Below, piece by piece: positions 22,469 to 32,636 of a stretch of 64,000 nt of DNA; the stretch's first letter is position 1; each line of letters begins with the position of its first letter. The notes under the pieces were generated by a model. That model did not search any database, was not told the origin of the DNA, and saw only the letters and a list, made by a program, of their open reading frames with translations. Made by a program: the position numbers and the translations under genes. Source of the stretch: Obelidium mucronatum (Eukaryota > Chytridiomycota > Chytridiomycetes > Chytridiales > Chytriomycetaceae); assembly GCA_025765595.1 (NCBI GenBank), contig JAIVFH010000084.1:1-64000 (forward strand), given 5' to 3'.

Positions 22469-22537
22469 TTACTATGATTGTGATGGTTTTATCACTTCTT
22501 TTTTGTTTTCGAAAAGAAAAACAAAACAAAACAAATC
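22469..22537. promoter_or_regulatory. Bidirectional promoter between DPH5 and ZPR1
   Basis: Only 69 bp separate the two divergent start codons. The gap is rich in A/T runs, including an AAAACAAAACAAAAC stretch just before the ZPR1 ATG. Both products act on translation elongation factors (DPH5 on eEF2; ZPR1 binds eEF1A in other eukaryotes), so shared control is plausible. This is inference from spacing. Confidence 0.55.
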
Positions 22538-24231
22538 ATGGCTGATGAACAAGTCCCTCAGTCTGTTGAAGCAAAGCAAGAGCGACTTTTTAACGAAATC
22601 GGCGACTAACGTTGAAGAGGAAAGTCCAGTGACTGTGATTGAAAGCTTGTGCATGTACTGTCATGAGAATGTATGCTTCCCTTTAGTTCTCTGCCTTTTT
22701 CATTCTATTCAATGGTAGAGAGTATACAGGGAACATCCCGGATCATGCTTACACTGATTCCACACTTTAAAGAAGTCATTTTAATGTGCTTTGAGTGTGA
22801 TCACTGTGGCTTCAAGAACAATGAAGTGCAATCTGGGTCGGCTGTGCATGAAACAGGATCAATCCAAACATGTACTGTCAAGAACAAGGCGGTAAACGAC
22901 CAAAAAATGTATCAATCTTTGCTTGTTTGACCTGATGCCTCTCTTTCTTTTTTTTTTTTTTTCTTCCTTGCTGTTCCTTTTGCATTTATGTAGGATCTGA
23001 ACCGTCAAGTTGTCAAGTCTGAAAGCGCTTCAGTGAAATTCGTTGAACTTGATTTCGAAATTCCGTAAGTCTCTTTTTTATACATCTTCTTTCTTGTTGT
23101 TTTCCTAAACGGAACAAAAAACAAACAAAACAACCTAGTCCCGCCACCCAACGAGGCGTATTAACCACCATCGAAGGCCTGATTTCCAAATCCATCGAAG
23201 GCCTCAGCGCCGAACAACCATCCCGCCAAGAAAACGCCCCCGAAATCTACGAAAAAGTCCAACACGTAATCCAAACCTTGCAATCCTACTTGGACGGACC
23301 CTCCACCCCATTCAATATCGAAATCAACGACGCCGCAGGGAACTCATATGTCGAAAACCTGTGCGCTCCCAACAAGGACCCACAACTCAAAATCATCCAT
23401 TTCAAACGCACAGCCGAGCAGAATGAGGAACTTGGGTTACAACAGGAACAGGAAGAGCGTATGGATGCTGCGATTCAAGAAGCAGTGGATGATACTTTGG
23501 ATGATGAGCTTGCGAATGAAGTCCACGTGTTTCATGGAAACTGTTCTCGTTGTAATGCCCCAAGTGATACGAGGATGCATGTTATGGATATCCCGCATTT
23601 CAAGGAGGTTGTTATTATGGCGACGGATTGTGAACTCTGTGGGTACAAGTCGAATGAAGTCAAGGCTGGAGGCGCTATTTCTCCCTGTTGGAAAGAAAAT
23701 AACGCTCAAGATTCGTGATGTTGAGGATTTGAATAGAGATATTCTAAAGTCAGAGACTTGTGGTCTTGAGATTCCGGAAATTGAGTTGGATTTGACGACG
23801 GGAACGCTGGGGGGAAGGTTTACTACTGTGGAGGGTCTTCTTTCTCAAGTGTATGATGAGATTGAGAAAACGGCGGCGCCCTTTTCTTCTGGGGATTCTG
23901 GATCTATCGAGAGACGTGCTGCATTTGACAAGTTTTTGGCGAAATTGAAATCGGTAAGTTTTCTTTTTGTAAAGAGATGGATCCATCCAATTTCATCAGC
24001 CGCTTGTTCGTTTTTTTTTTTAAAACGTACTGTTCTCAGGTCTTGCGAGTTGAACAGCCGTTCACCTTAATTCTTGACGATCCTCTTGGAAACTCGTACC
24101 TACAAAACATTTACGCTCCAGACCCAGACCCAGACATGACTATTGAAAGCTACACGCGTACATATGAGCAAAACGAAGACTTTGGATTGAATGACTTGGT
24201 TCTTGAAAATTATGGTGAAAATCAGGATTGA
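22538..24231 (+). CDS. ZPR1: Zinc finger protein ZPR1
   Basis: Binds translation elongation factor eEF1A and shuttles between cytoplasm and nucleus in studied eukaryotes. Two homologous halves are visible. Each has a C4 zinc finger (CMYC with CDHCGF; CSRC with CELCGY) and an IPHFKEV strand, followed by the alpha/beta ZPR1 domain (ELDFEIP, LTTIEGLISK, GNSYVEN; then ETCGLEIPEIELDL, FTTVEGLL, GNSYLQN). The end is an acidic QNEDFGL tail. Introns follow GT-AG, for example at about 23067-23138 and 23953-24040. Two single-base insertions disturb the frame, at about 22608 just after the N-terminal IGD and at about 23685 in AISPVGKK. The surrounding conservation is high, so I treat these as sequence errors. 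Confidence 0.93.
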
Positions 24232-25599
24232 TTTGAGGGCAAATTTTTTTTGAAAGAGAATTGGAGAATTTTGTGTCAGAACAACGATCATATGATATAT
24301 ATTTGTGTGTGAATATTTCAGTAATGGGAGGGATATGCCAATGCATTATACCTGGAACGTTACTCGCCACGATTGCTTGCAACTCATGTAAAAACGCGCC
24401 TGGAAAGCCAATTATAAATTTAAAGTATGCGCTTGCTCGACTAGTGTGTATTGGAGAATCTGTATTGTGCTCTTTGAGATGGATTGGGAAATGGAAGTGG
24501 TGGCTCCAGTTGTTATGATTGGATCTTATCAACGGAATAAAAGCTTTTTGATGTTTTGTCAAGTGGAGAACTGAATATTTATTATTAAAAGTTTATATAC
24601 CAGGTTGATATAAAATGTTGCAGACTTTCAAACATGGAAACTGTGCAGGCCTGTGCCCTGTCACCGTAGCAACCGAAACCCCTGTTCTACTACTATCGTA
24701 ATGCGGTAACGCGAGTGGAGAATTGTTTCATCTGCAGGACAAGTGCAAAAAAATAAAGAATCCTGTCAACAACATCGCCGAGAGCCGCGGCCTGCTGACG
24801 GAACACAGGGCCCAGTCGGGAAGCATGACAATGGCCGTGTCCATTCCAGCGCACCCGTGGTCGTTGGACATGACCACGAGGACCCCCCGCCACTGCGATG
24901 CCGCGTGCTCCAGGACGCGCCAGGGACGTCCGCCTTGCCTCCGTCCGCAGTCCGGTGCCGCCGAAGACCGCCGTCAAGCTGCCAAGGAGCGAACGCAGAG
25001 ATGGGCTAGTTGTGTAATGAAAAACTTTTAGCTGCCATTTGTCGGGTTGGTAAGCAATTGAGACACCAGGTTACAACTTACCAGTCTCTGTGTTTGCAGA
25101 TTTTCCCAATCCCACACCAAGCGCAGCTGCTGTAGGATGCGGTGTGAGATTTCAGGAAGTTGGAGCTCGGCCACCTTTAGTCGTGCAATGATTTTGCCCA
25201 TAAGTCTGCAGTACGAAACCCTGACTTGGACAATTCAAAAATATTGAGTCGCGTTTATATCCAAAATACTGTATTAAACTCACAGATTGAATTTCAATCA
25301 TTTAACTTTCATTTAATTCTGCAGTTGTTGATGACGGGCAGAAAGCTCAGAGAGTTCAGAGAAGAGAAGGGATAGTAAAGAGAAGGTGAAGAGAAGATAG
25401 TATTCGAATACTGAAGGAGTTTGTTTTATTTTGTTTCTTTGCTCAAATCAGACAATGAAATACGTGACTGTTTTCAGGGGTCTTTGACAGTGTCCTCACA
25501 ACTCAGTCTCACCGAGTGACTGCAAACCAACAAACAAACAAACAAACAAACAACAAACAACAAACAAACAAATAAACTGAAAAAAAGACGATTGTAAAA
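24232..25599. other. Gene-poor region with a GC-rich patch (about 24770-25000)
   Basis: No gene is recognised here. The patch at about 24770-25000 is clearly richer in G+C than its AT-rich surroundings. On the minus strand it holds an open frame of roughly 75 codons containing VLVVMSNDHGCAGMD, which I cannot assign. It could be an exon of an unrecognised gene, a fragment of transferred DNA or contamination. The remainder is AT-rich. Confidence 0.4.
25526..25573. repeat. (CAAA)n microsatellite
   Basis: Tandem CAAA units with minor interruptions lie just beyond the 3' end of the HIT-RRM gene. Simple repeat only. Confidence 0.8.
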
Positions 25600-26619
25600 T
25601 CAATTTATTCCATCTATTTTGACTTTGCAGCTCACATTCTTTCCAAATCGTCTGAGATTGAGATGAACTGCTGCCTGAACAACGGCTTCCGGATCCTCCA
25701 TCATCACCAAGGCGTCCTCTTTTCTTTCATAATTAGTATCTCCAGGAATATAAACACATACAACTTTCCCAAATTCCGAAAACCTCTCAATCAACTCTTT
25801 TCGATCGCAATCGCCCTCAAAACACCCCTTTACAGTCAATCCAATATCCCCAACACACCCATCAAGAGATTTCCGCAATAAATCCGCTTTCGGAAGCTTC
25901 ATTAGCCGTCTCAGCTCATGCAACTGATTAAACAACTGCCTCCTCTCTCCCCGAATCATCCCTACACCATACCCCATCCACCACCCTCTCCAAAAACAAG
26001 GAATCTTCAAACCACACCTTCACATGAGCGTGTTCAATATTCCGAAACCGACCCGCATTCAAAACAACCTCCTTGAACTCACCCCATCCATACCCTTGAA
26101 TCACTTCCCCAACAACCCGCCACAAGGCACCTACTTCCTCTAGCACTCATTTCCTCCATTCCGCCAACGTGTCTTTTGGGAGTCACGACCAGCAGCGGCC
26201 GCGCCTGGGCATCCATCCAAACGCGAACTAGCTCGGGGTCACTGAACCCAAACAATTCGCACCTTGATGCTGTTAATTCGCGCAATTCGGCGGGTAAACC
26301 GCCTTCAGGGCCGCGTTGCGATTCCCCGCCGGAGTAGTTGCATTCTGCGATAGTTGCTTTCAATGAGGACGCGTCACAGCTGAGACAGCAATTCAAACTT
26401 CTTTGGTCCTATACGAGGATCGTTTGCATCGAATTGAGGTTGGGTTGGTGTTTGGTTCCGTTAAGTTGAGTTCCGTGGTTTCAAGTGAAAAGCCAGGCTA
26501 CTAGATGGACGTATTCGGATCCGGTAATCCACAAGTTTGCGTTCAAAGATGGTTTCGAATAGAGACTGTATTTGCTGGTCCGTGGATGTTGCTAGGTAGT
26601 TGGCAAGAGGGACGTTCAT
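25600..26619 (-). CDS. HIT-like domain plus RRM protein, unrecognised family
   Basis: A probable nucleotide/RNA-binding protein. The middle part resembles a HIT domain: RPLLVVTPKRHVGGMEEM, then a helix, then VVLNAGRFRNIEHAHVKVWF. In classic HIT proteins the motif is HxHxHxx; here the third position is Lys (HAHVK), so hydrolase activity is doubtful. The C-terminal part is an RRM-like fold (GLTVKGCF, ELIERFSEFGKVVCVYIPG, ALVMMEDPEAV). A start at 26619 (MNVPLANYLATS) joined by an intron near 26400-26460 is my best guess. Two single-base insertions, near 26150 and 26000, are needed to join the pieces. I do not know a named protein with this combination. Confidence 0.55.
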
Positions 26620-26761
26620 TTTTTTTTTTTGAAGCCATGCACCTATCCACGTAATGCTGACACAATACAATGCTTCAACATTAATAATACTACTGGAACT
26701 AAATCTCTTTATATTTCCTCTTAACTTGTTTTTATGAAAAAAAAATCACTTGAGTTTCACT

Positions 26762-28380
26762 TTAAAAGACGTTTCCACACACTTTTACATACTGATCAAA
26801 CCCAACCCCATCCATCAATGCGTTGAAATTCGTTTGGTACGGCACCAACTGACACACTGGCTTCCCAGAATAATCCGCAACCCAATACATTTCCGTTTTC
26901 CCTGCTGAACTGGACGAATCAAAAGCACCCATCCCTGCACACTTCAACACGGAACTCTTTGTATCCAAACCCATGTCCTTCATGAATGCAGTGTAGTAGT
27001 TGATTCGGTTTTGCGCAGCGTTGGAGGTGGAGCTGCCAGCGCATTCTCCGTTGATGATTTGGATTGTGGAGGGGAAATCGTTGACGCGGCCGGCTGAAAG
27101 GTCGGCGGCGTTGGGGACATAAGTTCCATCCATTACCCAGAGCATGGATGGTTTAGGGGGTTGTGGGTAAATGAAAAAGAAGATTGCTGAGGCAAGGTTT
27201 AACCACGTGTCGGCAACGAGTTCTGGCTTGTTTAGGAGGACTGTGGGGTCTCCGTTGAACATTACTTCAGAGAAGGGACCATAATTGAATGAATCTGTTC
27301 ACATAGTTATTTTAGACTTTCTGAGGTCTTCTGCAAAAAAAAAAGGAGACTGTGACTTACAAGAAAGTTGATGAGCACCACGCCCAAAGTAAGCCTTGAA
27401 CCCATTACTCGACCCCTTCCCACACGTGAAAACAGTATTAAACACTGGATTCGTGCAATCTCCGTTATAAAAACACCCAGAAATCGTGTTTGTCTCTGTA
27501 CAAGAAATCTCCCGCAAATACACAAGCGACTGCCTCCACTCTGGGATACTCGACTTTTTATCATGCGCCCCCGTTTCTTGAGCGAAATGGGCAAACATTG
27601 TGGCCAACAGCTTCTTGCATATCGTGTCCGAGTCTTTCCCAGGGTACGTGTCGCAGAATCCACTAAAGAAGGCGACGGACTTTAAGAAATTGGTGTACGT
27701 GTAGGCTGGGTCTGCCATGGAGAAGTAGTACTTCCATTTTGCTGGGGTTAGGATTTTCTCGACGCGTTTCACGTTTTCTGGGTTGGATGGGTTTCCGGGA
27801 GTGATTTTGTCAATGTTTGTGGGGTTGGTGCGGGTAGAGTGTTTTAACTGCTTGAGGACTGAGCTGGTGGATTTCGATGCGGCGTAGGCGCGATGCTGGG
27901 CAAGAGTGGTGGGTATTCCACCTGGCGGTGGTGGTGGTGGGGGGAGGAGCGGTTGTTTTCGTTGGTTTTGGGGTTGCCGTCTTCTTTTTGGTTGTAGTTG
28001 TTTTCTTTGACGTTTTCTTCGCTGTTTTAGTAGTCTTGGTTGGCTTTTTTGTTGGCGTCTTTTTGGGGGCCCTTTTTGTGGTAGTCTTGGCATGCCGCAT
28101 TTACAGCGTCCGAATTGTGTCCAGTTTCTGTAGTCTCTACACAAGCTGCTTGGGTAAGCCAGCCGGCATCACCGCTTTCCGGTCCAGGCTTGGATCCTGC
28201 GTTTTCCCACCATTTGGAAATGTAATTGATGTTGTTGAAACTGACGATCGAGTTTTGTTGGTAACTTTGTGAAGGGTTCCATGCCGGTGCGCAGGGGACT
28301 GTAACTGATTGACTGGTGCTCTGTTGGATATCAAAAGATAGAGCAGTAGCTGCTAATGTGACTAGAAGCAGCAGTATCAT
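26762..28380 (-). CDS. Secreted chitinase: CBM5/12-like module, Lys/Thr linker, GH19 catalytic domain
   Basis: Predicted to cleave chitin outside the cell. A signal peptide (MILLLLVTLAATALS) is followed by a CBM5/12-like chitin-binding module (APAWNPSQSYQQNSIVSF, KWWENAGSKPGP, GWLTQAAC). Then come a Lys/Thr/Pro-rich linker and a GH19 catalytic domain with FAHFAQETGAHD, where the Glu fits the catalytic acid, and FGRGAHQLS. After an intron (27300 to about 27355) come FNYGPFSEVMFNGDP, KPELVADTW and the cysteine-bearing C-terminus. Two single-base insertions, in the linker near 28050 and 27950, break the raw frame between the binding module and the catalytic domain. A truncated relative lies immediately upstream at 28594-28985. 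Confidence 0.85.
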
Positions 28381-28593
28381 CTTGATATCTGGATAATTTT
28401 TTTTTGTTTCAGTTGTTTTGTGCGGTGCGGAAAAGAAAAAATTCGTTTCACTCTGATGCCGTCCATAAAAAATTCCGTTTGTTGTGATGGCTAGCTATAT
28501 TCTTATTTTTTACCATGTGACAGGTAAATATTATTATTCTACTTAAACTCTATCCCTCTACGTTTTTCGTCATCTCAAAACCAAGCTTGAGTT

Positions 28594-28985
28594 TAAAAGA
28601 AGTCTCCACACACTTGACATACTGATCATACCCAACTCCATCCATCAACGCGTTGAAATTCGTTTGTTACGGCACCAACTGACAGACTGGCTTCCCAGAA
28701 TAATCGGCAGCCCAATACATTTCCGTTTTCCCTACTGCAGCTGGAGGAACTGGGCATTCCAGCGCATTTTAGAACGGACGCGGAAGTATCCATACCCATG
28801 TCTTCCATGAATCCAGAGTAGTAATTGAATGTTAATGCGGTTTTGCGGGGCATTCGAAGTGGAGCTGCCAGCGCATTCATCGTTGATGATTTTAATGGTT
28901 TCGGGGAAGTCGCCAAATTCCATCCGAAGTTTGTGTCGAAATAGTATGGCTGACGCACTTGACTAAAAAAGAGAACGGCCAAAGT
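28594..28985 (-). pseudogene. Relic of a GH19 chitinase C-terminus
   Basis: On the minus strand this stretch resembles the last exon of the neighbouring chitinase (FPETIKIINDECAGSS, GMDTSASVLKCAGM) but in several broken frames. It starts abruptly, without the catalytic half. The sequence near 28597-28730 closely follows 26765-26900. It is best read as the remains of a tandem duplicate. Confidence 0.75.
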
Positions 28986-29023
28986 AAAAACATGTCGCTT
29001 TTATTTGGTCCACAAGAATCTAG

Positions 29024-31074
29024 TTATAGTTCCAACAGCGAAACCATACAGTAAACAGCAGTAACCAATGCATTGAAACCAGGAACACCGGCGCCACTTT
29101 TTGCGGGTTTGGCTGGAAGAGAGGTTGGCCAATCTCCACTAGCAGAAGGTTGAATCGCAGAAACCGTTGTTGTTCCCTTGATTCTCGATGCAGGATTAAA
29201 TGGCGACACAGTGTTATTTCCGAAAAACTCGCTCATGTAATAAAGAGATTTCTTGGGTTCGCGTCTCAAGCTACCTTTGTCAGTATTTACTTTTCCGGTA
29301 GCTGGGTCCCAGTCTTTTGGAAAAAAAAAATCAATTCAGCTTATGACAATTTGGATGATTAAAGAGACTCACAATCGACAGCAACATGACCCCACCGAAA
29401 CTCATAGGTCTCGAACTCGTAGTTGTCGATAAGAGACCAGGCCAAAACAGCAGTGATCGGCACCTTGTCTTCTGTTGCAAGAGCAAGAATTTCTGGGCCG
29501 TTCACTTGCCAGAATTGAACGCGCAAATCATCTTGAACAGATTGCTCAAAGGTGCTCTCAACAGCTCTGGGAACATGGTATCCTGGATGTGAGACGAGTA
29601 AAAAACGTCAAACAAAGCAAAATGCACAACTGAAAAAAAATAGCGTACCAAGTTCAGTAATAACGACTTCCTTCTTGTAACGATCATATAAAAACTTTGG
29701 AAGCAATCGAGTGCCCTCCGGTCGCGGGTTTGGCCAATAAGTCAACGCAGTCGGGTCATCCGCTTCCTGAGCCAAATAGTTTTCGTTTTCTCCAGGTGGT
29801 AAGTCTGGCAGCCCAGCTGTGATTGAATTGTAGATATTAACTGCAATGAAATCGCAGCTTCCTTTCAACATTTCCTTCTGCGCAGTCGTGAAATGCAGGC
29901 AACGGATACAATGCTTTGATGTTGGGTCCATAGTCGCCCAAGAAGCACGGGTCAAAGTACCATTCCGTTTGCAGAAGAGTGGAGCTAGAGAAGGATGTTG
30001 GGTTGACGGGTTCGGGGTCGATCCAGTCTGTGATACTTGGGAGAGAGAATTTCCAATTTTTGCTGTTTGGCATTCGACGCGCATTTTGGACAACAAGTCC
30101 GTGTGCGAGGATCGAGTTATGCATGCATTTGTAAAAGACGGCTTCTGAAGTGGAAGTAAATGGTGCGAATTGTGGGCGATGAACGCAAAAGTCGCAATTG
30201 GCGCGTGGTTCGTTGAGGGTTAGCCAGTAGTTTACACGGTCTCCGTAGTGTGTGAGTAAGACGTTGGCGTATTCTGCAAAGGCTTCGACAATTTGATCGC
30301 TTTGGAATCCAGAAAATTGGTCTTGGCAGGCTGTTATTATTGTTTTTCGTTGGTTGGATGAGTTGAACAACAAGGGGTTGAACTTCTGGATCCAAAAAAT
30401 TTTTACCTTGTGGCAGGTCCCAGTGGAACATTGTTAGGAATGGTTCCGCTCCGTTCTTCAAGATCTCATCAATCATGTCCGAGTAAAATTGGATTCCAGC
30501 AGGATTAACGGCTCCAGTGCAGTTGGGCAAGATTCTTGCCCATGAAACGGAAAATCGATACGCAGTTGCACCAAACTGACCAAGAAAAGCCAAATCTTCC
30601 TTGTATCTAACCCAATAATGTAGTAGTTGGTACATTAGAAACCCGCGTTTTTCTTTGGCAAAACACAACAAAAGCGCACCTGTTATAATGATCAGCCGCT
30701 CTGAAGGGAGTTCCGTGTGAAGGACGAGCATTTGTATTCAAGTAGGCAGTATCAAACACATTTGGACCTTTACCATCCTGATCCCAACCACCTTCCATCT
30801 GCATCGAAGAACCTCCAAATCCCCAGGCGATTCTTACAGCAGCATCATTCACAGCAGCCAGAGAAGCAAAAGTGGTATTGACAATAGTTGGCAGTTGCTC
30901 CTGAGGTCTATGGTTGATGTTTGATTCGACGCCTGCCGCAATGCAGAGAGCAACGACTACCAGTGGCACTGAGTACCATAAACAGCTGTTGCTTTTCTTT
31001 GGTTTTTGCTGAGACTGGTAAGGATCGAGAAACTTATCCAAATTCTCAATCTTTGGCGGTGACGTTTCGTCCAT
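29024..31074 (-). CDS. GH1 family beta-glycosidase, membrane-anchored
   Basis: Retaining glycosidase of family 1, likely acting on beta-glucosides at the cell surface. The start at 31074 gives a short cytosolic N-terminus and one hydrophobic anchor (WYSVPLVVVALCIAAGV). GH1 hallmarks follow in order: WGFGGSSMQMEGGWDQDGKG, FGATAYRFSVSWARILP, MFHWDLPQ, WLTLNEP (acid/base Glu), FLGDYG, CDFIAVNIY, VVITELG (nucleophile Glu) and a C-terminal WSLIDNYEF-type exon near 29400-29500. The protein ends in a hydrophobic stretch (FNALVTAVYCMVSLLEL), which might be a lipid-anchor signal or a second membrane segment. Introns are short GT-AG. One inserted base near 29900 shifts the frame between the FLGDYG block and CDFIAVN. 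Divergent from PEX19 across 299 bp. Confidence 0.88.
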
Positions 31075-31373
31075 TTCGGCTCTATTACCAAAACACCAAA
31101 TAAAAAAAATCAAAGCGGTGAAATAGAATAATTACGCTAAATAGTAAAGAATATGTTGATGGATGATCTTATTTATACATCAATAGCAAGGCTGTACAAG
31201 TTGTAACCATTCTGTGATCCCATACAACGGATACTTGAGAGGGTTTACACTGTGACACACCGAAAGAATACTCTCTTTTATACAAAGATAATGCAATATT
31301 CTGCGACATCCCATATCGATACTGATTTCACGTCCAATCGAAAGAAGGTGAAAAAACTCTCACAGAATTGCAC

Positions 31374-32559
31374 ATGATGGCCTCAGATTCAAATGACGAC
31401 TTCCTCGACGGTACGCAACAAATCACAAAGTAACCACATCCACAATGCTCACAAAGCTCTTTTCCGCTTGTGTTTTTTAGACTTGCTGGATGACTTTGAC
31501 ACTCCTCCTTCGAATGCTTCGACAACTGTAAAACCCAAACCTACATCAACAACAGCAACAACAGACAACATCAAATCCATCGTTTGATTCAGACTTTGAA
31601 GCGCAGCTCGCTCTTGGAATGGAGCAACTCCTAGCTGGATTTGCACAGGCCAGTGCTTCAAAGTCAAATAAGAGCGATGTTGATATGGCGGACCAAGATG
31701 AAGAGGATTCGCTTCCATCCCAGGAATCAATGAAAGAAACTATGGAAGCTTTGATGGGAGCATTGAGTCGAGAGGCTGCTGCGGCAAAAAAGGGAACAAC
31801 TCGTGGAACCACAACAAATAGTAATAAGAGCGTGAAGGAGGGTGGTGCTGATTTCCATGCAGCCATCAATGATACCATGAGTCAATTAAAAGAATCAAAG
31901 GAAAAGGCACAGGTTTGTTGAATTGGCTTGAAAGCTTTGACAACACTAAAAACGGCTTCAGGCCGAAGTGGATGAAAGCGCAAATTCCACAGAAGGACCT
32001 GAAGATATGGAGGCAATGATGAAAGAGTTGGAAGACATGATGGGAAGTGCCGAGTTTGAGGAAATGTTTGGATCTGTTGTTGGACAGCTTATGAATCGCG
32101 ATTTGTTGTATGAGCCAATGAAGGATTTAGCGAAAAAGGTAATACTGGCTTTCTTTATATCAGTTCGAAGTGCTAATTATCTAATCACACTAACTTTTGT
32201 CAAGTATCCTGAATACCTTCAAGAAAACAAGGATTCCATCTCTTCATCAGATTATGAGCGATACACAGCACAGCACTTGATTGTTACTCAAATCATGCAA
32301 GTTTACGATGATACAAGTGTGACTGGAGACGAAGAACAGAAACGGGTTGGCGATCTGATGCAAAAGGTACCATCTAACATAACACATGTATTCAATGCGA
32401 GCTAACCCTTCTTGTAAAACGCACTAGATGCAAGAACTAGGAAATCCACCAGATGCTATTATGCAGGATTTGACGCCGGGAATGGAAATGGGCCCTGACG
32501 GAGTGCCCAAAATTCCGGGAATCGGTGCCGATGGGGTTCCAGATTGCAGTGTAATGTGA
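31374..32559 (+). CDS. PEX19: Peroxisomal membrane protein import receptor Pex19
   Basis: Cytosolic chaperone that delivers peroxisomal membrane proteins. It starts MMASDSNDDFLDDLLDDFD, the acidic N-terminus typical of the family, then a Gln/Thr-rich stretch, FEAQLALGMEQLLAGF, the Pex19 core (MMKELEDMMGSAEFEEMFG, LLYEPMKDLAKKYPEYL, DYERYTAQ) and a Gly/Pro-rich tail. The last four residues are CSVM, a CaaX box, which fits the known farnesylation of Pex19. The first exon is only 37 nt (31374-31410) and the second starts at 31481. One inserted base near 31570, in the CAA/ACA repeat, shifts the frame before the FEAQLALG block. Confidence 0.9.
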
Positions 32560-32636
32560 TTTCGGGTCATCAAATAAATATATGTATTTTAATGATTTAT
32601 TTTAAGTTATTATTCTCCTTTATTTATTTGTCCGAA

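Noticed and set aside
22205..22477. Plus-strand frames over DPH5
   Set aside because: The minus strand carries the clear DPH5 family sequence.
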